From Pantoea sp. Mb-10 (GTDB lineage Bacteria > Pseudomonadota > Gammaproteobacteria > Enterobacterales > Enterobacteriaceae), in contig NZ_JAJSDX010000004.1 of assembly GCF_021272205.1 (NCBI RefSeq), positions 248,001 to 312,000 on the forward strand: DNA of 64,000 nt. The letters run 5' to 3'. A model generated the notes under the pieces. It did not search any database. It had not been told where the DNA came from and worked only from the letters and a program-made list of their open reading frames with translations. Made by a program: the position numbers and the translations under genes. This document shows positions 50,708 through 62,364 of this stretch, one piece after another; the first letter of the stretch is position 1, and each line of letters opens with the position of its first letter.

Positions 50708-53563
50708 TTACAATGCCGCAATCACGCCCTGCTGTTCAATCAGTTTTGCTTTCGACTGCTCAAGCTCCACCACGCGCTCGCGCTCTTTGGCCACCACCGC
50801 TTCCGGTGCGCGTGCCACAAAGCCTTCGTTCGCCAGTTTGACCTGAATTTTCTCGATCTCGATTTCCAGCTTCGCCAGCTCTTTGGCCAGACGCTCCAGC
50901 TCGGCGTCTTTGTTGACCAGATCGGCCATCGGGATCAGCAGCTCGGCGCCTTCCACAATCTTGGTGACCGACACTGGACCTTTCTCGCCCGCAGGCAGAA
51001 TGGTCAGGCTTTCCAGACGCGCGAGGCGCGACAGGAAGTTGCGGTTCTCCTCAACGCGACGCTGTGCGGCCGGCGAGCAGTCACGCAGCAGCACATCCAG
51101 CGGCTTCGCCGGCGAGATGTTCATTTCGGCGCGGATGTTACGCACCGCAATGATCGCCTGCTTCATCCACTCGATATCCGCCTGCGCGGCGGCATCTTCT
51201 TTCGCGGCGTCAAACTGCGGGAAAGGCTGCAGCATGATGGTGTCGTCGCTGATGTTTTTCAGGACTTTCACGCGCTGCCAGATGGTTTCCGTGATAAACG
51301 GAATGATTGGGTGCGCCAGACGCAGCAGCGCTTCCAGCACCGTCACCAGCGTATGGCGCGTGCCGCGCAGCTCCGCTTCACTGCCGCTGTTCATCACCGG
51401 CTTGGTCAGCTCCAGATACCAGTCACAGAACTGGTTCCAGGTGAAGTCATACAGAATGTTAGCAGCGATATCAAAGCGATAGCTATCGAGCGCCTCGCGG
51501 TAGGCTTTGACCGTGCCGTTGAATTCCGTGAGGATCCAGCGGTCGGCCAGCGACAGCTTCATCTCGCCGCCGTTCTGGCCGCAATCCTGATCTTCGGTGT
51601 TCATCAGCACAAAGCGGCTGGCGTTCCACAGCTTGTTACAGAAGTTGCGATAGCCTTCCAGACGCTTCATATCCCAGTTGATATCGCGTCCGGTGGAGGC
51701 CAGCGCCGCTAGCGTGAAGCGCAGCGCGTCGGTACCAGAAGGCACGATACCGTCCGGGAATTGCTTCTCGGTGCGCTTGCGGATTTTTTCCGCCAGCTGC
51801 GGCTGCATCATGTTACCGGTGCGCTTCTCCAGCAGGTCTTCCAGCGAAATACCGTCGACCATATCCAGCGGATCGATGACGTTACCTTTAGATTTTGACA
51901 TCTTCTGGCCTTCTTCATCGCGAATCAAACCGGTCATATAAACGGTTTTAAACGGCACCTGCGGCTTGCCGTTTTCATCTTTGATGAAGTGCATGGTCAG
52001 CATGATCATGCGCGCAATCCAGAAGAAGATGATGTCGAAGCCACTCACCAGCACGCTGGTCGGGTGGAAGGTGCGCAGCGCCTCGGTGTTCTCAGGCCAG
52101 CCCAGCGTGGAGAAGGTCCACAGGCCTGATGAGAACCAGGTATCCAGCACGTCATCGTCCTGGCGCAGTGCGACATCAGCGGCGAGGTTGTTTTCCTGAC
52201 GCACTTCATCTTCGCTGCGGCCCACGTACACGTTGCCCGCGTCGTCGTACCAGGCCGGAATGCGGTGTCCCCACCACAGCTGGCGTGAAATACACCAGTC
52301 TTGAATATCGCGCATCCAGGAGAAGTACATGTTTTCGTACTGCTTAGGCACAAACTGGATATCGCCGTTTTCCACCGCTTCTACCGCCACTTTCGCCAGC
52401 GGTGCGGTGCGCACGTACCATTGGTCCGTCAGCATCGGTTCAATGACCACGCCGCCGCGATCGCCGTAAGGCACGGTCAGATCGTGCGGTTTGATCTCCT
52501 CCAGCAGTCCGAGCGCGTCCACCGCGGCGACAATGGCTTTACGCGCGGCGAAACGCTCCAGCTTCTGGAACGCGGCCGGGATGTCATCGGCGCAGGCGCT
52601 GCTTGCTTCACCGTTGGTGTCGAACACTTCCGCACGCTCGCGGATGTCGCCATCAAAGGTCAGAATGTTGATCATCGGCAGCTTGTGGCGGCGTCCGACT
52701 TCATAGTCGTTGAAGTCGTGCGCGGGGGTGATCTTCACGCAGCCAGTGCCTTTTTCCATGTCGGCGTGTTCATCACCCACGATCGGAATGCGGCGGTTCA
52801 CCAGCGGCAGGATCACGTCTTTGCCGATCAGATCTTTGTAGCGTGGATCGTTCGGGTTCACCGCCACGCCGGTATCGCCCAGCAGGGTTTCCGGACGCGT
52901 GGTCGCGACCACCAGATAATCGTGACCTTCTGCGGTCTTCACGCCATCGGCCAGCGGATAGCGGATGTGCCACATCGAGCCTTTGCTCTCGCGGTTTTCA
53001 ACTTCCAGGTCGGAGATCGCCGTGCGCAGCTTGGGATCCCAGTTCACCAGGCGCTTGCCGCGGTAAATCAGGTTCTCTTTGTAGAGGCGCACGAACACTT
53101 CGCGCACCGCATTGGACAGGCCTTCATCCATGGTGAAGCGTTCGCGCTCCCAGTCCACGGAGTTGCCGAGACGGCGCATCTGGCGGGTAATGGTGCCGCC
53201 CGATTCCGCCTTCCACTGCCAGATTTTGTCGATAAACGCTTCACGGCCGTAATCCTGGCGCGTTTTGCCTTCTTCTGCGGCGATTTTACGCTCAACGACC
53301 ATCTGGGTGGCGATGCCCGCGTGGTCGGTACCCGCCTGCCACAGGGTATTTTTCCCCTGCATGCGCTGGTAGCGAATCAGGGTATCCATGATGGTTTGCT
53401 GGAAGGCGTGACCCATATGCAAGCTGCCGGTGACGTTCGGCGGCGGGATCATGATGCAAAAGCTTTCCTGGCTGGTATCGCCATTCGGTTTGAAGTAGCC
53501 CTGCTGTTCCCAGTGCTCGTAGAGCGGCTGCTCGATATCTTGCGGGTTATATGTCTTTTCCAT
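50708..53563 (-). CDS. valS: Valyl-tRNA synthetase
   Basis: Class-I aminoacyl-tRNA synthetase charging tRNA-Val, with an editing domain that removes threonine. It has 951 aa, exactly the E. coli length. The HIGH motif is HMGH (49-52) in [14 protein letters not shown]. The CP1 editing domain (about 200-330) contains [16 protein letters not shown]. The KMSKS motif (near 554) is intact, and a C-terminal coiled coil (about 880-951) grips the tRNA. It is cotranscribed with holC. Confidence 0.98.
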   Translation of the reverse strand: MEKTYNPQDIEQPLYEHWEQQGYFKPNGDTSQESFCIMIPPPNVTGSLHMGHAFQQTIMDTLIRYQRMQGKNTLWQAGTDHAGIATQMVVERKIAAEEGKTRQDYGREAFIDKIWQWKAESGGTITRQMRRLGNSVDWERERFTMDEGLSNAVREVFVRLYKENLIYRGKRLVNWDPKLRTAISDLEVENRESKGSMWHIRYPLADGVKTAEGHDYLVVATTRPETLLGDTGVAVNPNDPRYKDLIGKDVILPLVNRRIPIVGDEHADMEKGTGCVKITPAHDFNDYEVGRRHKLPMINILTFDGDIRERAEVFDTNGEASSACADDIPAAFQKLERFAARKAIVAAVDALGLLEEIKPHDLTVPYGDRGGVVIEPMLTDQWYVRTAPLAKVAVEAVENGDIQFVPKQYENMYFSWMRDIQDWCISRQLWWGHRIPAWYDDAGNVYVGRSEDEVRQENNLAADVALRQDDDVLDTWFSSGLWTFSTLGWPENTEALRTFHPTSVLVSGFDIIFFWIARMIMLTMHFIKDENGKPQVPFKTVYMTGLIRDEEGQKMSKSKGNVIDPLDMVDGISLEDLLEKRTGNMMQPQLAEKIRKRTEKQFPDGIVPSGTDALRFTLAALASTGRDINWDMKRLEGYRNFCNKLWNASRFVLMNTEDQDCGQNGGEMKLSLADRWILTEFNGTVKAYREALDSYRFDIAANILYDFTWNQFCDWYLELTKPVMNSGSEAELRGTRHTLVTVLEALLRLAHPIIPFITETIWQRVKVLKNISDDTIMLQPFPQFDAAKEDAAAQADIEWMKQAIIAVRNIRAEMNISPAKPLDVLLRDCSPAAQRRVEENRNFLSRLARLESLTILPAGEKGPVSVTKIVEGAELLIPMADLVNKDAELERLAKELAKLEIEIEKIQVKLANEGFVARAPEAVVAKERERVVELEQSKAKLIEQQGVIAAL

Positions 53564-53568
53564 GTCTG

Positions 53569-54027
53569 CTATGTCGTTTGCGGCGGCGGAGGCGTCGCCG
53601 TATTCAATTGGAAACCAACGCTGCGGTACGCTTTATAGCGGTCGCGCGCCAGTTGTTTCAGGGATTCTTCGTAAGGAACGAAGTCTATCACTTCATGGAA
53701 ACCAGTAGCAAAATCTGCGAAGTGGGGCAGCAGACTGATCAGCAGATCGCGCGGCGCGCTGCCGCGACGCTGCGGCCAGGCCAGCTCTACCGGGGCGCCG
53801 TAGCGCGGACCTTCGCCCGCCAGATTATGCGGCACAAAGGCGTTAGCCGGTCGCTGCCACAGGGCTTCATCAAGGCGGTTGGCCTGCGCTTCATCTTCGC
53901 AGGCGATCAAAATGCGTTTGCCTTCACGCCAGCGCGTTTCCGCTAAATCGCACACCAGCGCTTCAATGGCCGTCAGGCCGTCGCTGGCGCTTGCCGATTC
54001 CATGACGTAGAACGTGGCATTTTTCAT
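53569..54027 (-). CDS. holC: DNA polymerase III chi subunit
   Basis: Clamp-loader accessory subunit that links the polymerase to single-strand-binding protein. The start [18 protein letters not shown] gives 152 aa (E. coli 147); a longer in-frame reading adds 16 non-family residues. [21 protein letters not shown] and [11 protein letters not shown] are conserved. The C-terminus has a short proline/threonine run not found in E. coli. It lies 5 bp before valS. Confidence 0.96.
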   Translation of the reverse strand: MKNATFYVMESASASDGLTAIEALVCDLAETRWREGKRILIACEDEAQANRLDEALWQRPANAFVPHNLAGEGPRYGAPVELAWPQRRGSAPRDLLISLLPHFADFATGFHEVIDFVPYEESLKQLARDRYKAYRSVGFQLNTATPPPPQTT

Positions 54028-54103
54028 GGCTGAGTGGTTTCCATCAATGACAGTGGGGCGCATTGTGCGCCCCATGAGTACGTGTGTCTATTTTGAACGG
54101 CGA

Positions 54104-55630
<1,527 letters not shown>

Positions 55631-55883
55631 TTAAAGACAACGGCCTTTGCTGTCGTTAGAATGTAGCGCGTTCGTTACCCATTAATTTGTTGCGGTGGAT
55701 GACATTTCATCGCCGACAGTCATAATGAGATGGGGGTGGCAATGTGTTGTTTTTCCACCACCCTAACGCGTTCGTCATACAATTTTAGCTACGCTAACGG
55801 CCATTGATGAAGAAAAATGGTCGATAAGCGTTGAAACTAGCGATTTTCCTGCAAAAAGACAAGTTATCACAGGCGTACTAAGC

Positions 55884-56984
55884 GTGATCATCATTAGATA
55901 TCTGGTTCGGGAAACGCTCAAAAGCCAGCTGGCTATCCTCTTTATCCTGCTACTGATCTTCTTTTGCCAGAAGTTAGTACGGATTTTAGGTGCCGCGGTG
56001 GATGGCGAAATCCCAACAAATCTTGTTCTGACCCTGTTAGGACTCGGCGTGCCCGAAATGGCACAACTTATCCTGCCCCTAAGCTTGTTTCTGGCGATTT
56101 TGATGACCCTGGGACGGCTGTACACCGAAAGCGAGATTACGGTGATGCACGCCTGTGGGCTGGGCAAAAGCGTGCTGGTGAAAGCCGCGATGATTTTGAT
56201 GTTGCTGACCTCCGCGGTGGCGGCGGTCAATGTCATCTGGCTTGGCCCGTGGTCATCCCGCTATCAGGATGAAGTCACGCAAAACGCCAAAGCCAACCCC
56301 GGCGCCGCTGCGCTGGCGGCCGGCCAGTTCAAGACCTCCAGCGACGGCAACACCGTGCTGTTCGTTGAGAACGTGAAAGGCAACCAGTTCGGCCACGTGT
56401 TCCTTGCGCAGCTGCGTCCAAAAGGCAACGCGCGTCCGTCCGTGGTCGTGGCCGACAGCGGTCATATGGAGCAGCGCCAGGACGGTTCGCAGGTGGTCAC
56501 GCTGGATAAAGGCACCCGCTTTGAAGGCACCGCGCTGCTGCGCGATTTCCGCATCACTGATTTTGTAAATTATCAGGCGATTGTGGGATACAAAGAGGCC
56601 ACGCTCGATCCCAACGATGCGGATCAGGCGGACATCAGCACCCTTTATCAGAACAAGACGCCGACCTTCCAGGCTGAGTTCCACTGGCGTCTGACGCTGA
56701 TCTTCTCGGTGCTGATCATGGCGCTGATGGTGGTGCCGCTTAGCGTGGTGAACCCGCGTCAGGGCCGCGTGCTGTCGATGCTGCCGGCGATGCTGCTGTA
56801 TTTAATCTTTTTCCTGCTGCAAAGCTCGCTGCGCTCCAACGGTGCGAAAGGGCGGCTCGATCCTGCGCTGTGGATGTGGGCGGTGAACGTGGCCTATCTG
56901 GGGCTGGCCGTGCTGCTCAACCTGTGGGATACGGTGCCGATGCGGCGCCTACGTGGACGTTTTAGCCGTGGAGGATCGCTGTGA
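55884..56984 (+). CDS. lptF: LPS export permease LptF
   Basis: Inner-membrane half of the LptB2FG LPS extractor. It starts with GTG, as does the E. coli gene (MIIIRYLVRETLKSQLAI), and has 366 aa. Six membrane segments (three at each end) flank a periplasmic beta-jellyroll domain (about 130-265) that contacts LptC. Conserved stretches include LGLGVPEMAQLILPLSLFLA and VVPLSVVNPRQGRVLSML. The stop overlaps the lptG start by one base. Confidence 0.97.
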   Translation: MIIIRYLVRETLKSQLAILFILLLIFFCQKLVRILGAAVDGEIPTNLVLTLLGLGVPEMAQLILPLSLFLAILMTLGRLYTESEITVMHACGLGKSVLVKAAMILMLLTSAVAAVNVIWLGPWSSRYQDEVTQNAKANPGAAALAAGQFKTSSDGNTVLFVENVKGNQFGHVFLAQLRPKGNARPSVVVADSGHMEQRQDGSQVVTLDKGTRFEGTALLRDFRITDFVNYQAIVGYKEATLDPNDADQADISTLYQNKTPTFQAEFHWRLTLIFSVLIMALMVVPLSVVNPRQGRVLSMLPAMLLYLIFFLLQSSLRSNGAKGRLDPALWMWAVNVAYLGLAVLLNLWDTVPMRRLRGRFSRGGSL

Positions 56985-58060
56985 TGTTTAAGGTCCTTGA
57001 CCGCTATATCGGCAAAACCATCTTTAACACCATCATGACCACGCTGTTTATGCTGGTGTCGCTCTCGGGCATCATCAAGTTCGTTGATCAGCTGCGTAAA
57101 ACCGGGCAGGGCGCGTATACCGCGCTGGATGCGGGCTACTACACCCTGCTGAGCGTGCCGAAAGATATCGAGATCTTCTTCCCGATGGCCGCCCTGTTGG
57201 GTGCCCTGCTCGGTCTGGGCACGCTGGCGCAGCGCAGCGAGCTGGTGGTGATGCAGGCGTCGGGCTTTACCCGCATGCAGGTGGCGTTGGCGGTAATGAA
57301 AACCGCGATTCCGCTGGTGCTGTTGACCATGGCCGTGGGCGAGTTTGTCGCGCCGCAGGGTGAGCAGATGGCGCGTAACTTCCGTGCGCAGCAGCTGTAC
57401 GGTGGCTCGCTGATGTCCACCCAAGGCGGCCTGTGGGCGAAAGACGGCAACAACTTTATCTTCATTGAGCGCTTAAAAGGCGATAACGTCATCGATGGCG
57501 TCAGCATCTATAAGTTTGACGATGCGCGCCGCCTGGTAAGCGTCCGTTACGCCGCAACGGCCACCTGGAACGCGGAGAAAAAGGCGTGGGCGCTGTCGCA
57601 GATCGATGAATCGAACCTGACCGATCCCAAGCAAATCACCGGTTCGCAGAGCCTGAGCGGCGAGTGGAAAACCAACCTCACGCCCGATAAGCTTGGCGTG
57701 GTGGCGCTGGATCCCGACGCGCTCTCGATCAGCGGCCTGTATAACTACAGTAAGTACCTCAAGCAGAGCGGGCAGGTCTCCGGCCGCTATCAGCTGAACA
57801 TGTGGAGCAAAATTTTCCAGCCGGTGTCGGTGGCGGTGATGATGCTGATGGCGCTCTCCTTTATCTTTGGACCGCTGCGCAGCGTGTCGATGGGCGTGCG
57901 CGTGGTGACCGGCATCAGCTTTGGCTTCCTGTTCTACGTGCTGGATCAGATCTTCGGTCCGCTGAGTCTTGTCTATGGCATTCCGCCGGTGCTGGGGGCG
58001 ATTCTGCCCAGCGCCGCGTTCTTTGCCATCAGCCTCTATTTGCTGGTCAAACGCAGCTAG
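56984..58060 (+). CDS. lptG: LPS export permease LptG
   Basis: Second membrane half of the LPS extractor. I chose the ATG in TGATG (358 aa); a GTG directly before it is possible. Six membrane segments and a periplasmic jellyroll have the same plan as LptF. ELVVMQASGFTRMQVALAVM is the coupling-helix region contacting LptB. The C-terminal membrane segments contain FGPLRSVSMGVRVVTGISFG. Together with lptABC at the other end of the window, the whole inner-membrane Lpt machinery is present. Confidence 0.97.
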   Translation: MFKVLDRYIGKTIFNTIMTTLFMLVSLSGIIKFVDQLRKTGQGAYTALDAGYYTLLSVPKDIEIFFPMAALLGALLGLGTLAQRSELVVMQASGFTRMQVALAVMKTAIPLVLLTMAVGEFVAPQGEQMARNFRAQQLYGGSLMSTQGGLWAKDGNNFIFIERLKGDNVIDGVSIYKFDDARRLVSVRYAATATWNAEKKAWALSQIDESNLTDPKQITGSQSLSGEWKTNLTPDKLGVVALDPDALSISGLYNYSKYLKQSGQVSGRYQLNMWSKIFQPVSVAVMMLMALSFIFGPLRSVSMGVRVVTGISFGFLFYVLDQIFGPLSLVYGIPPVLGAILPSAAFFAISLYLLVKRS

Positions 58061-58086
58061 CTGCGCGTCAAACGTAGCAATGGCGA

Positions 58087-58113
58087 AGGGCGGTCACCAT
58101 GACCGCCCTTTTT
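58087..58113 (+). terminator. Rho-independent terminator after lptG
   Basis: AGGGCGGTC-ACCAT-GACCGCCCT stem followed by TTTT, between convergent lptG and yjiN. Confidence 0.9.
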
Positions 58114-58116
58114 GTT

Positions 58117-59394
58117 TTAGTGCAGGGTCTCCAGCAGCAGCGGCAGCTGTGAAAGCAGATACAGCACCAGCCCAATCGAACCGCCGACCAGCGTGCCGTT
58201 GATGCGAATGAACTGCAGGTCGCGGCCGATATTCAGTTCTATTTGCTGCGACATATCCCGTGCATCCCAGCTTTTGACCGTGTCGCTGATGTGACGCGTG
58301 AGAAAGTGGGCAAACTCCGGCGCCACGCTGCGCGCGGCATCTTCAAGGTGCTGATTCATTGAGCTGCGCAGCGCTTCATCCGCCAGCAGCGTTTCGCCGA
58401 ACCACAGCGCGGCCTGGCGTACCCGCTCCTGCACGCGTGAGTCCTCGCTGGCCAGATCGGTTTTCAGCCAGGTGCGCATGTCATGCCACAGCTCACCGAT
58501 ATAGCGATTCAGCGATGCGTCTTCTTTGATCCAGCTTTTGATGTTTTCCGCCCGCTGCGCCATCTCCGGATCGGTTTTCAGCCGTTCAATCAGGCGCTGT
58601 ACCGCGCGATTAAACCCCTGACGAAACTCATGGCCTTGATCGCGCGCCACGTCATCCAGCAGCGAGTTAACCGCGTTGGAGACCAGCTCTGCGCTGTGTT
58701 CACCCAGCCACTCGGTGGGCAACACTTTGGCCTTGATGGGATGCTCGCGCTTGAGCCAGCGCACAATCTGCATGGCGATGAAATCACGCGTGCTGGGTTT
58801 ATGCAGCAGGCGCAGCAGCTGCTCCACTGCGGCATCCAACAGCGCCTGATGGCGGTTATCTTTGGTCAGGCTGTCGAGGATCAGCGCGCTGGACTGGGTG
58901 AGATCCACCTTGTCGAGCGCGCGGTGCACGGCGCTGCGCAGAAAGCGCTGAATGCGCGCGTCGTCGGTGAGATCGAGAAAGCCGCGCATCACCTGTAAAA
59001 GATGACGACCAATGCGGTCGGCGTTGCCCGGCGTATTCAGCCACTGCGCCAGCATCTGCGACGGATCGTGACGGCGAATCAGCGCCAGCAGCGAGTCGGT
59101 ATCGAGAAATTTCTCCTGCACAAAGCGCCCGAGATTATCCCCGATACGATCTTTATTGCGCGGAATGATCGCCGTATGGCGCGAGATAAACGGCAGCGGC
59201 ACGCGGCGGAACAGCGCCACCACGGCAAACCAATCGGCGAGCGCACCGACCATGGCCGCTTCGGCAATGGCTTTCACGCCCAGCACCCAGATGTTGGGCG
59301 GTAAAAACAGCGTCACAAGAAAGGTGCCGGCAGCGATCAGCAGCAGCGCCAGCGCCAGCCGTTTGGTACGTTTGAGTTGTTGATATTTGTCCAT
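58117..59394 (-). CDS. yjiN: DUF445 inner-membrane protein YjiN
   Basis: 425-aa protein of the DUF445 family (E. coli YjiN 426 aa). Membrane segments lie at the N-terminus (about 12-32) and at the extreme C-terminus ([16 protein letters not shown]); between them is a long helical cytoplasmic or periplasmic region. The motifs [20 protein letters not shown] and [20 protein letters not shown] are diagnostic. Its molecular role is not known. Finding it beside lptG rather than at its E. coli location is a small rearrangement. Confidence 0.93.
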   Translation of the reverse strand: MDKYQQLKRTKRLALALLLIAAGTFLVTLFLPPNIWVLGVKAIAEAAMVGALADWFAVVALFRRVPLPFISRHTAIIPRNKDRIGDNLGRFVQEKFLDTDSLLALIRRHDPSQMLAQWLNTPGNADRIGRHLLQVMRGFLDLTDDARIQRFLRSAVHRALDKVDLTQSSALILDSLTKDNRHQALLDAAVEQLLRLLHKPSTRDFIAMQIVRWLKREHPIKAKVLPTEWLGEHSAELVSNAVNSLLDDVARDQGHEFRQGFNRAVQRLIERLKTDPEMAQRAENIKSWIKEDASLNRYIGELWHDMRTWLKTDLASEDSRVQERVRQAALWFGETLLADEALRSSMNQHLEDAARSVAPEFAHFLTRHISDTVKSWDARDMSQQIELNIGRDLQFIRINGTLVGGSIGLVLYLLSQLPLLLETLH

Positions 59395-59499
59395 TTACTT
59401 ATGTTAGCAGAGGAGGCGGATGCCCGGCGACCACCCAGCCGCGTGCGAGGCTCTCTGCCTGCGTGGTGGCCTCGCCAAGGCGCGAGGCCACCTGCGCCG

Positions 59500-61071
59500 T
59501 TAATGCTTCTCTACCGCATCAAAAAACAGCAGGCTGACGCCGATGCCCTGCTGCACGTGGCTCACGTTGCTGCGTATCGCTACCTGCTGTGCGCCCTGCA
59601 GCATCACCACAAACGGCGAATCATGCTGGATCGTTTTCTGTAATTCGCCGTAGAGCGCCCGGCGCGCTGCCGCATCGCTCTCGCCGGCGGCGGCCCGCGT
59701 CTTGGCGCTCAGTTCGGGGATCGACCAACCCACGCGCCACGCCAACGTTTTGGCGCCGCCCGGCACGTTTAGCGCAAAGGCGCTGGCGTTGCTGTTGGGA
59801 TCGACGTAATCCGCGCCCCAGTAGCTGAGAATCGCCTGGAAATCACGGCCGCGCATTTTGCTCCACAGCTCTGACTCCGCCACTGGCTGCAAGACAATGT
59901 CGATGCCGGCCTGGGCAAAGCCCGCCTGCAGCGCCTGCGCAATATCACTGTAAGGCGGCTGATTCACGACCGTCAGCACCACGCGCGTGCCGGGCTTGAT
60001 GCCCCCCGCCGCCAGCAGGGTTTTCGCTTTCTCAACGTCGTAGTGAAACGGTTGATCCCTCAGCGCACCATCAAATCCCTGCGGCAGAAAACTTTGGTGG
60101 ATCTGATACTGCCCTTTCAGCAGCTGCTGCGAAATGGCCTGGTAGTTGACCAGCCAGCGCGCGGCGTGCCAAAAGGCGGGATTGCCCAGCGCGGGCTGCG
60201 CCTGGCTTTGGGTGTTGAAGCCGAGGTAGTAGATCAGGCTTGAGGGAAACGCCGCAATGCGCACGCGGCTGTCCTGCTTCAGGGCATCGATTTGATCCGG
60301 GCCAAGCTGATAAGCGATATCCACATCACCTTGCTGAATCAGCAGGCGGCGGGTGGCGGCATCCGCCACGCCCTTGAGCAGGATGCGGGTGAGATGCGGC
60401 TGCGGCGTTGCATGGGGGTTGGCGCTCAGCACCAAGGCCTGCTGCGGCACATACTGCTGGATACGAAACGCGCCGCTGCCCGCCGATTGCGTATGCAGCC
60501 AGCCGTTGCCAAGATCGTTATTCACGGCGTGCTGCTGCACGGTTTGGCTGTCCACAACCGACGCCACCGGCGCGCTCAGCAACCGCAGCGCGAGATCCGC
60601 GCCAATGGCGGCGGGCCAGCGGATCTCCAGCTCGGTGTCACTGTGCGCGGTAAACTGTGCGGCGATGTTATCTGCCGTCCAACCAAACTCCGCGAGAATA
60701 AAGGCGGGGGCTTTATTGAGTTTGACCGCGCGCGTCAGCGAGAAGATCACATCCTGCGCCGTCACGGGATTGCCGCTGACAAAGCGCGCCGCCGGATTGA
60801 GGGTAAACACCAGACTGTGGGGGGACGAGCCGGGGCGCCACGCGCTGGCCAGCAGCGGGGCGAGCCGCTGCGGCGTGTTGCGGTCTGCCTCGACCAGCGT
60901 TTGATAAAGATTACGCTGCACGCTGTTGCTGACGGTCTCGAAACTTTCGGCGGGATCAAAGCTGATAATGCCGTCCAGCGGCACGGCCACTACCAAGGTA
61001 TCTTTGGGCGTGGCGGCCTGCGCCGTCAGGACGCTGCTGCACAGCGCCACGAGTAATATCCACAGTCGCAT
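59500..61071 (-). CDS. ABC transporter substrate-binding protein, peptide/opine/nickel family 5
   Basis: 523-aa periplasmic binding protein with a signal peptide (about 1-19, ending AQA). The SBP_bac_5 core includes LVVAVPLDGIISFDPAESFE, RNLYQTLVEAD, FTLNPAARFVSGNPVTAQDV and a C-terminal WGADYVDPNSNASAFA. The fold fits DppA/OppA-like oligopeptide or glycoside binders; the ligand is unknown. No permease or ATPase genes lie on either side within the window, so it is either an orphan component or separated from its operon. Confidence 0.88.
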   Translation of the reverse strand: MRLWILLVALCSSVLTAQAATPKDTLVVAVPLDGIISFDPAESFETVSNSVQRNLYQTLVEADRNTPQRLAPLLASAWRPGSSPHSLVFTLNPAARFVSGNPVTAQDVIFSLTRAVKLNKAPAFILAEFGWTADNIAAQFTAHSDTELEIRWPAAIGADLALRLLSAPVASVVDSQTVQQHAVNNDLGNGWLHTQSAGSGAFRIQQYVPQQALVLSANPHATPQPHLTRILLKGVADAATRRLLIQQGDVDIAYQLGPDQIDALKQDSRVRIAAFPSSLIYYLGFNTQSQAQPALGNPAFWHAARWLVNYQAISQQLLKGQYQIHQSFLPQGFDGALRDQPFHYDVEKAKTLLAAGGIKPGTRVVLTVVNQPPYSDIAQALQAGFAQAGIDIVLQPVAESELWSKMRGRDFQAILSYWGADYVDPNSNASAFALNVPGGAKTLAWRVGWSIPELSAKTRAAAGESDAAARRALYGELQKTIQHDSPFVVMLQGAQQVAIRSNVSHVQQGIGVSLLFFDAVEKH

Positions 61072-61599
61072 TATTTTTCTCTCTGAAATCGGGAGAGATA
61101 AATTTATCGTTGAAACGTCAAAGTCAAAATGCCGCTTTGTTCTGAGCTGTGCCGGAAATAACCATTACGCACCGTGAGAGACTATTTAGCCGATTTTTTG
61201 CGCGTTTTGTCACACGCAAGAAATAAACCTGGGTAACCTCGCGGTGAGTGACGAAATAAGGTGATATAAAATGAAGCGATGCGCTCATAGAACTGATGAT
61301 TTATTTTTCTTGATTCCACGGCGCGACAATTTCCGCTTGCGATCAATAACCAACGCTTACACCATGCTGCCCGCCATCCCTCAGCGTTATCTCACGGTTA
61401 ATGTGAAATTAACAATGTAATCCGCTGCTTTCATTCCTCTTTCGCGCTTCAAAGAAATAATGCGGCGTGAAATAAATACATCTTTAATTTAATTTTTACA
61501 TCCAGACACATTTATATCCCTAACATCGCCGGGGTATTTACCGATTAATTAAGCCATCCCACACAATTATCTTTCCTGGAAAGTGAGAGCCGCCGCGCC
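61072..61599. other. Divergent intergenic region before the dehydrogenase operon
   Basis: 528 bp of AT-rich sequence between the binding-protein gene and the Tat-exported subunit gene. It must hold promoters for both, but I found no convincing -35/-10 pair. A 49-codon ORF (61271-61420) with an AAGG about 9 bases upstream is the only other item seen, and I cannot recognise it. Confidence 0.5.
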
Positions 61600-62331
61600 A
61601 TGCTTCTACAAAAACCCACAACCCGACGTAAATTTTTACTGGGGTCGTTACTGGCTTTGCCGTTAAGTGACCTGGTGCTCAGGGGATTAACTGCGGCGCA
61701 GGCGGCAGAAATGGCCGCCCCTGATTTGGCCGCCTATCAGCCGATCTTTTTCAGCGCGTCAGAGTGGCAATTTATTTTGGCCGCCACCGATCGCCTGATC
61801 CCGGCGGGCGGCAGCGGCAAAGCGCCGGGCGCGTTGGAAACCAACGTGCCGATTTTTATCGATCAGCAGCTGCACAGCCCGGAGTTTGGCGCAGAGATCT
61901 ATCTGCAGGGCCCGTTTGACGTACACGCACCCGCTACCATGGGTTACCAAGTTCCGTTTACGCCGCAGCAGATGTATCAAACCGGCATCCGGCTGGTGGA
62001 GCAGTGGACGCAGGCGACCTACCAAAAGCCTTTCCATGCGCTAACGGTGGAGCAGAAAGATGCCGTGCTCACCAAAGTGAATAAAAATGACGGCATCGAT
62101 TTTGCCGCGCTGGGCGAACCGAACCTCAAAGCGTCGCAGTTCTTTAGCCAACTGCTTTCCGATACCAAACACGGCTACCTCGCCGATCCCATGTACGGCG
62201 GCAACAAAGGCATGAAAGCCTGGATTGCCATCGGCTTCCCCGGCGCGCGCGCCAGTTTTACCGAGTGGGTGAAGCAGCACAACGTCCCGTATCCGCTGGG
62301 TCCGGTTAGCCTGTCAGGCGAGCGCGCCTGA
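61600..62331 (+). CDS. Gluconate 2-dehydrogenase-type small subunit (subunit 3), Tat-exported
   Basis: 243-aa small subunit of a membrane-bound FAD dehydrogenase complex. It has a twin-arginine signal: RRKFL at residues 9-13, a hydrophobic stretch, and cleavage near AQA-AE. The mature part matches the gluconate 2-dehydrogenase subunit 3 family (RLIPAGGSGKAPGALETNVP, FIDQQL). This subunit helps export and fold the flavoprotein partner encoded 33 bp downstream. The substrate could be gluconate, 2-ketogluconate, sorbitol or glucose; the sequence alone does not decide. Confidence 0.9.
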   Translation: MLLQKPTTRRKFLLGSLLALPLSDLVLRGLTAAQAAEMAAPDLAAYQPIFFSASEWQFILAATDRLIPAGGSGKAPGALETNVPIFIDQQLHSPEFGAEIYLQGPFDVHAPATMGYQVPFTPQQMYQTGIRLVEQWTQATYQKPFHALTVEQKDAVLTKVNKNDGIDFAALGEPNLKASQFFSQLLSDTKHGYLADPMYGGNKGMKAWIAIGFPGARASFTEWVKQHNVPYPLGPVSLSGERA

Positions 62332-62364
62332 TCCCCCGTATCGGCAATTTAACGCAGGAAAAAC

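Noticed and set aside
52301-53638. 445-codon open frame on the plus strand
   Set aside because: Antisense to valS and holC, with no recognisable domain or upstream ribosome-binding site.
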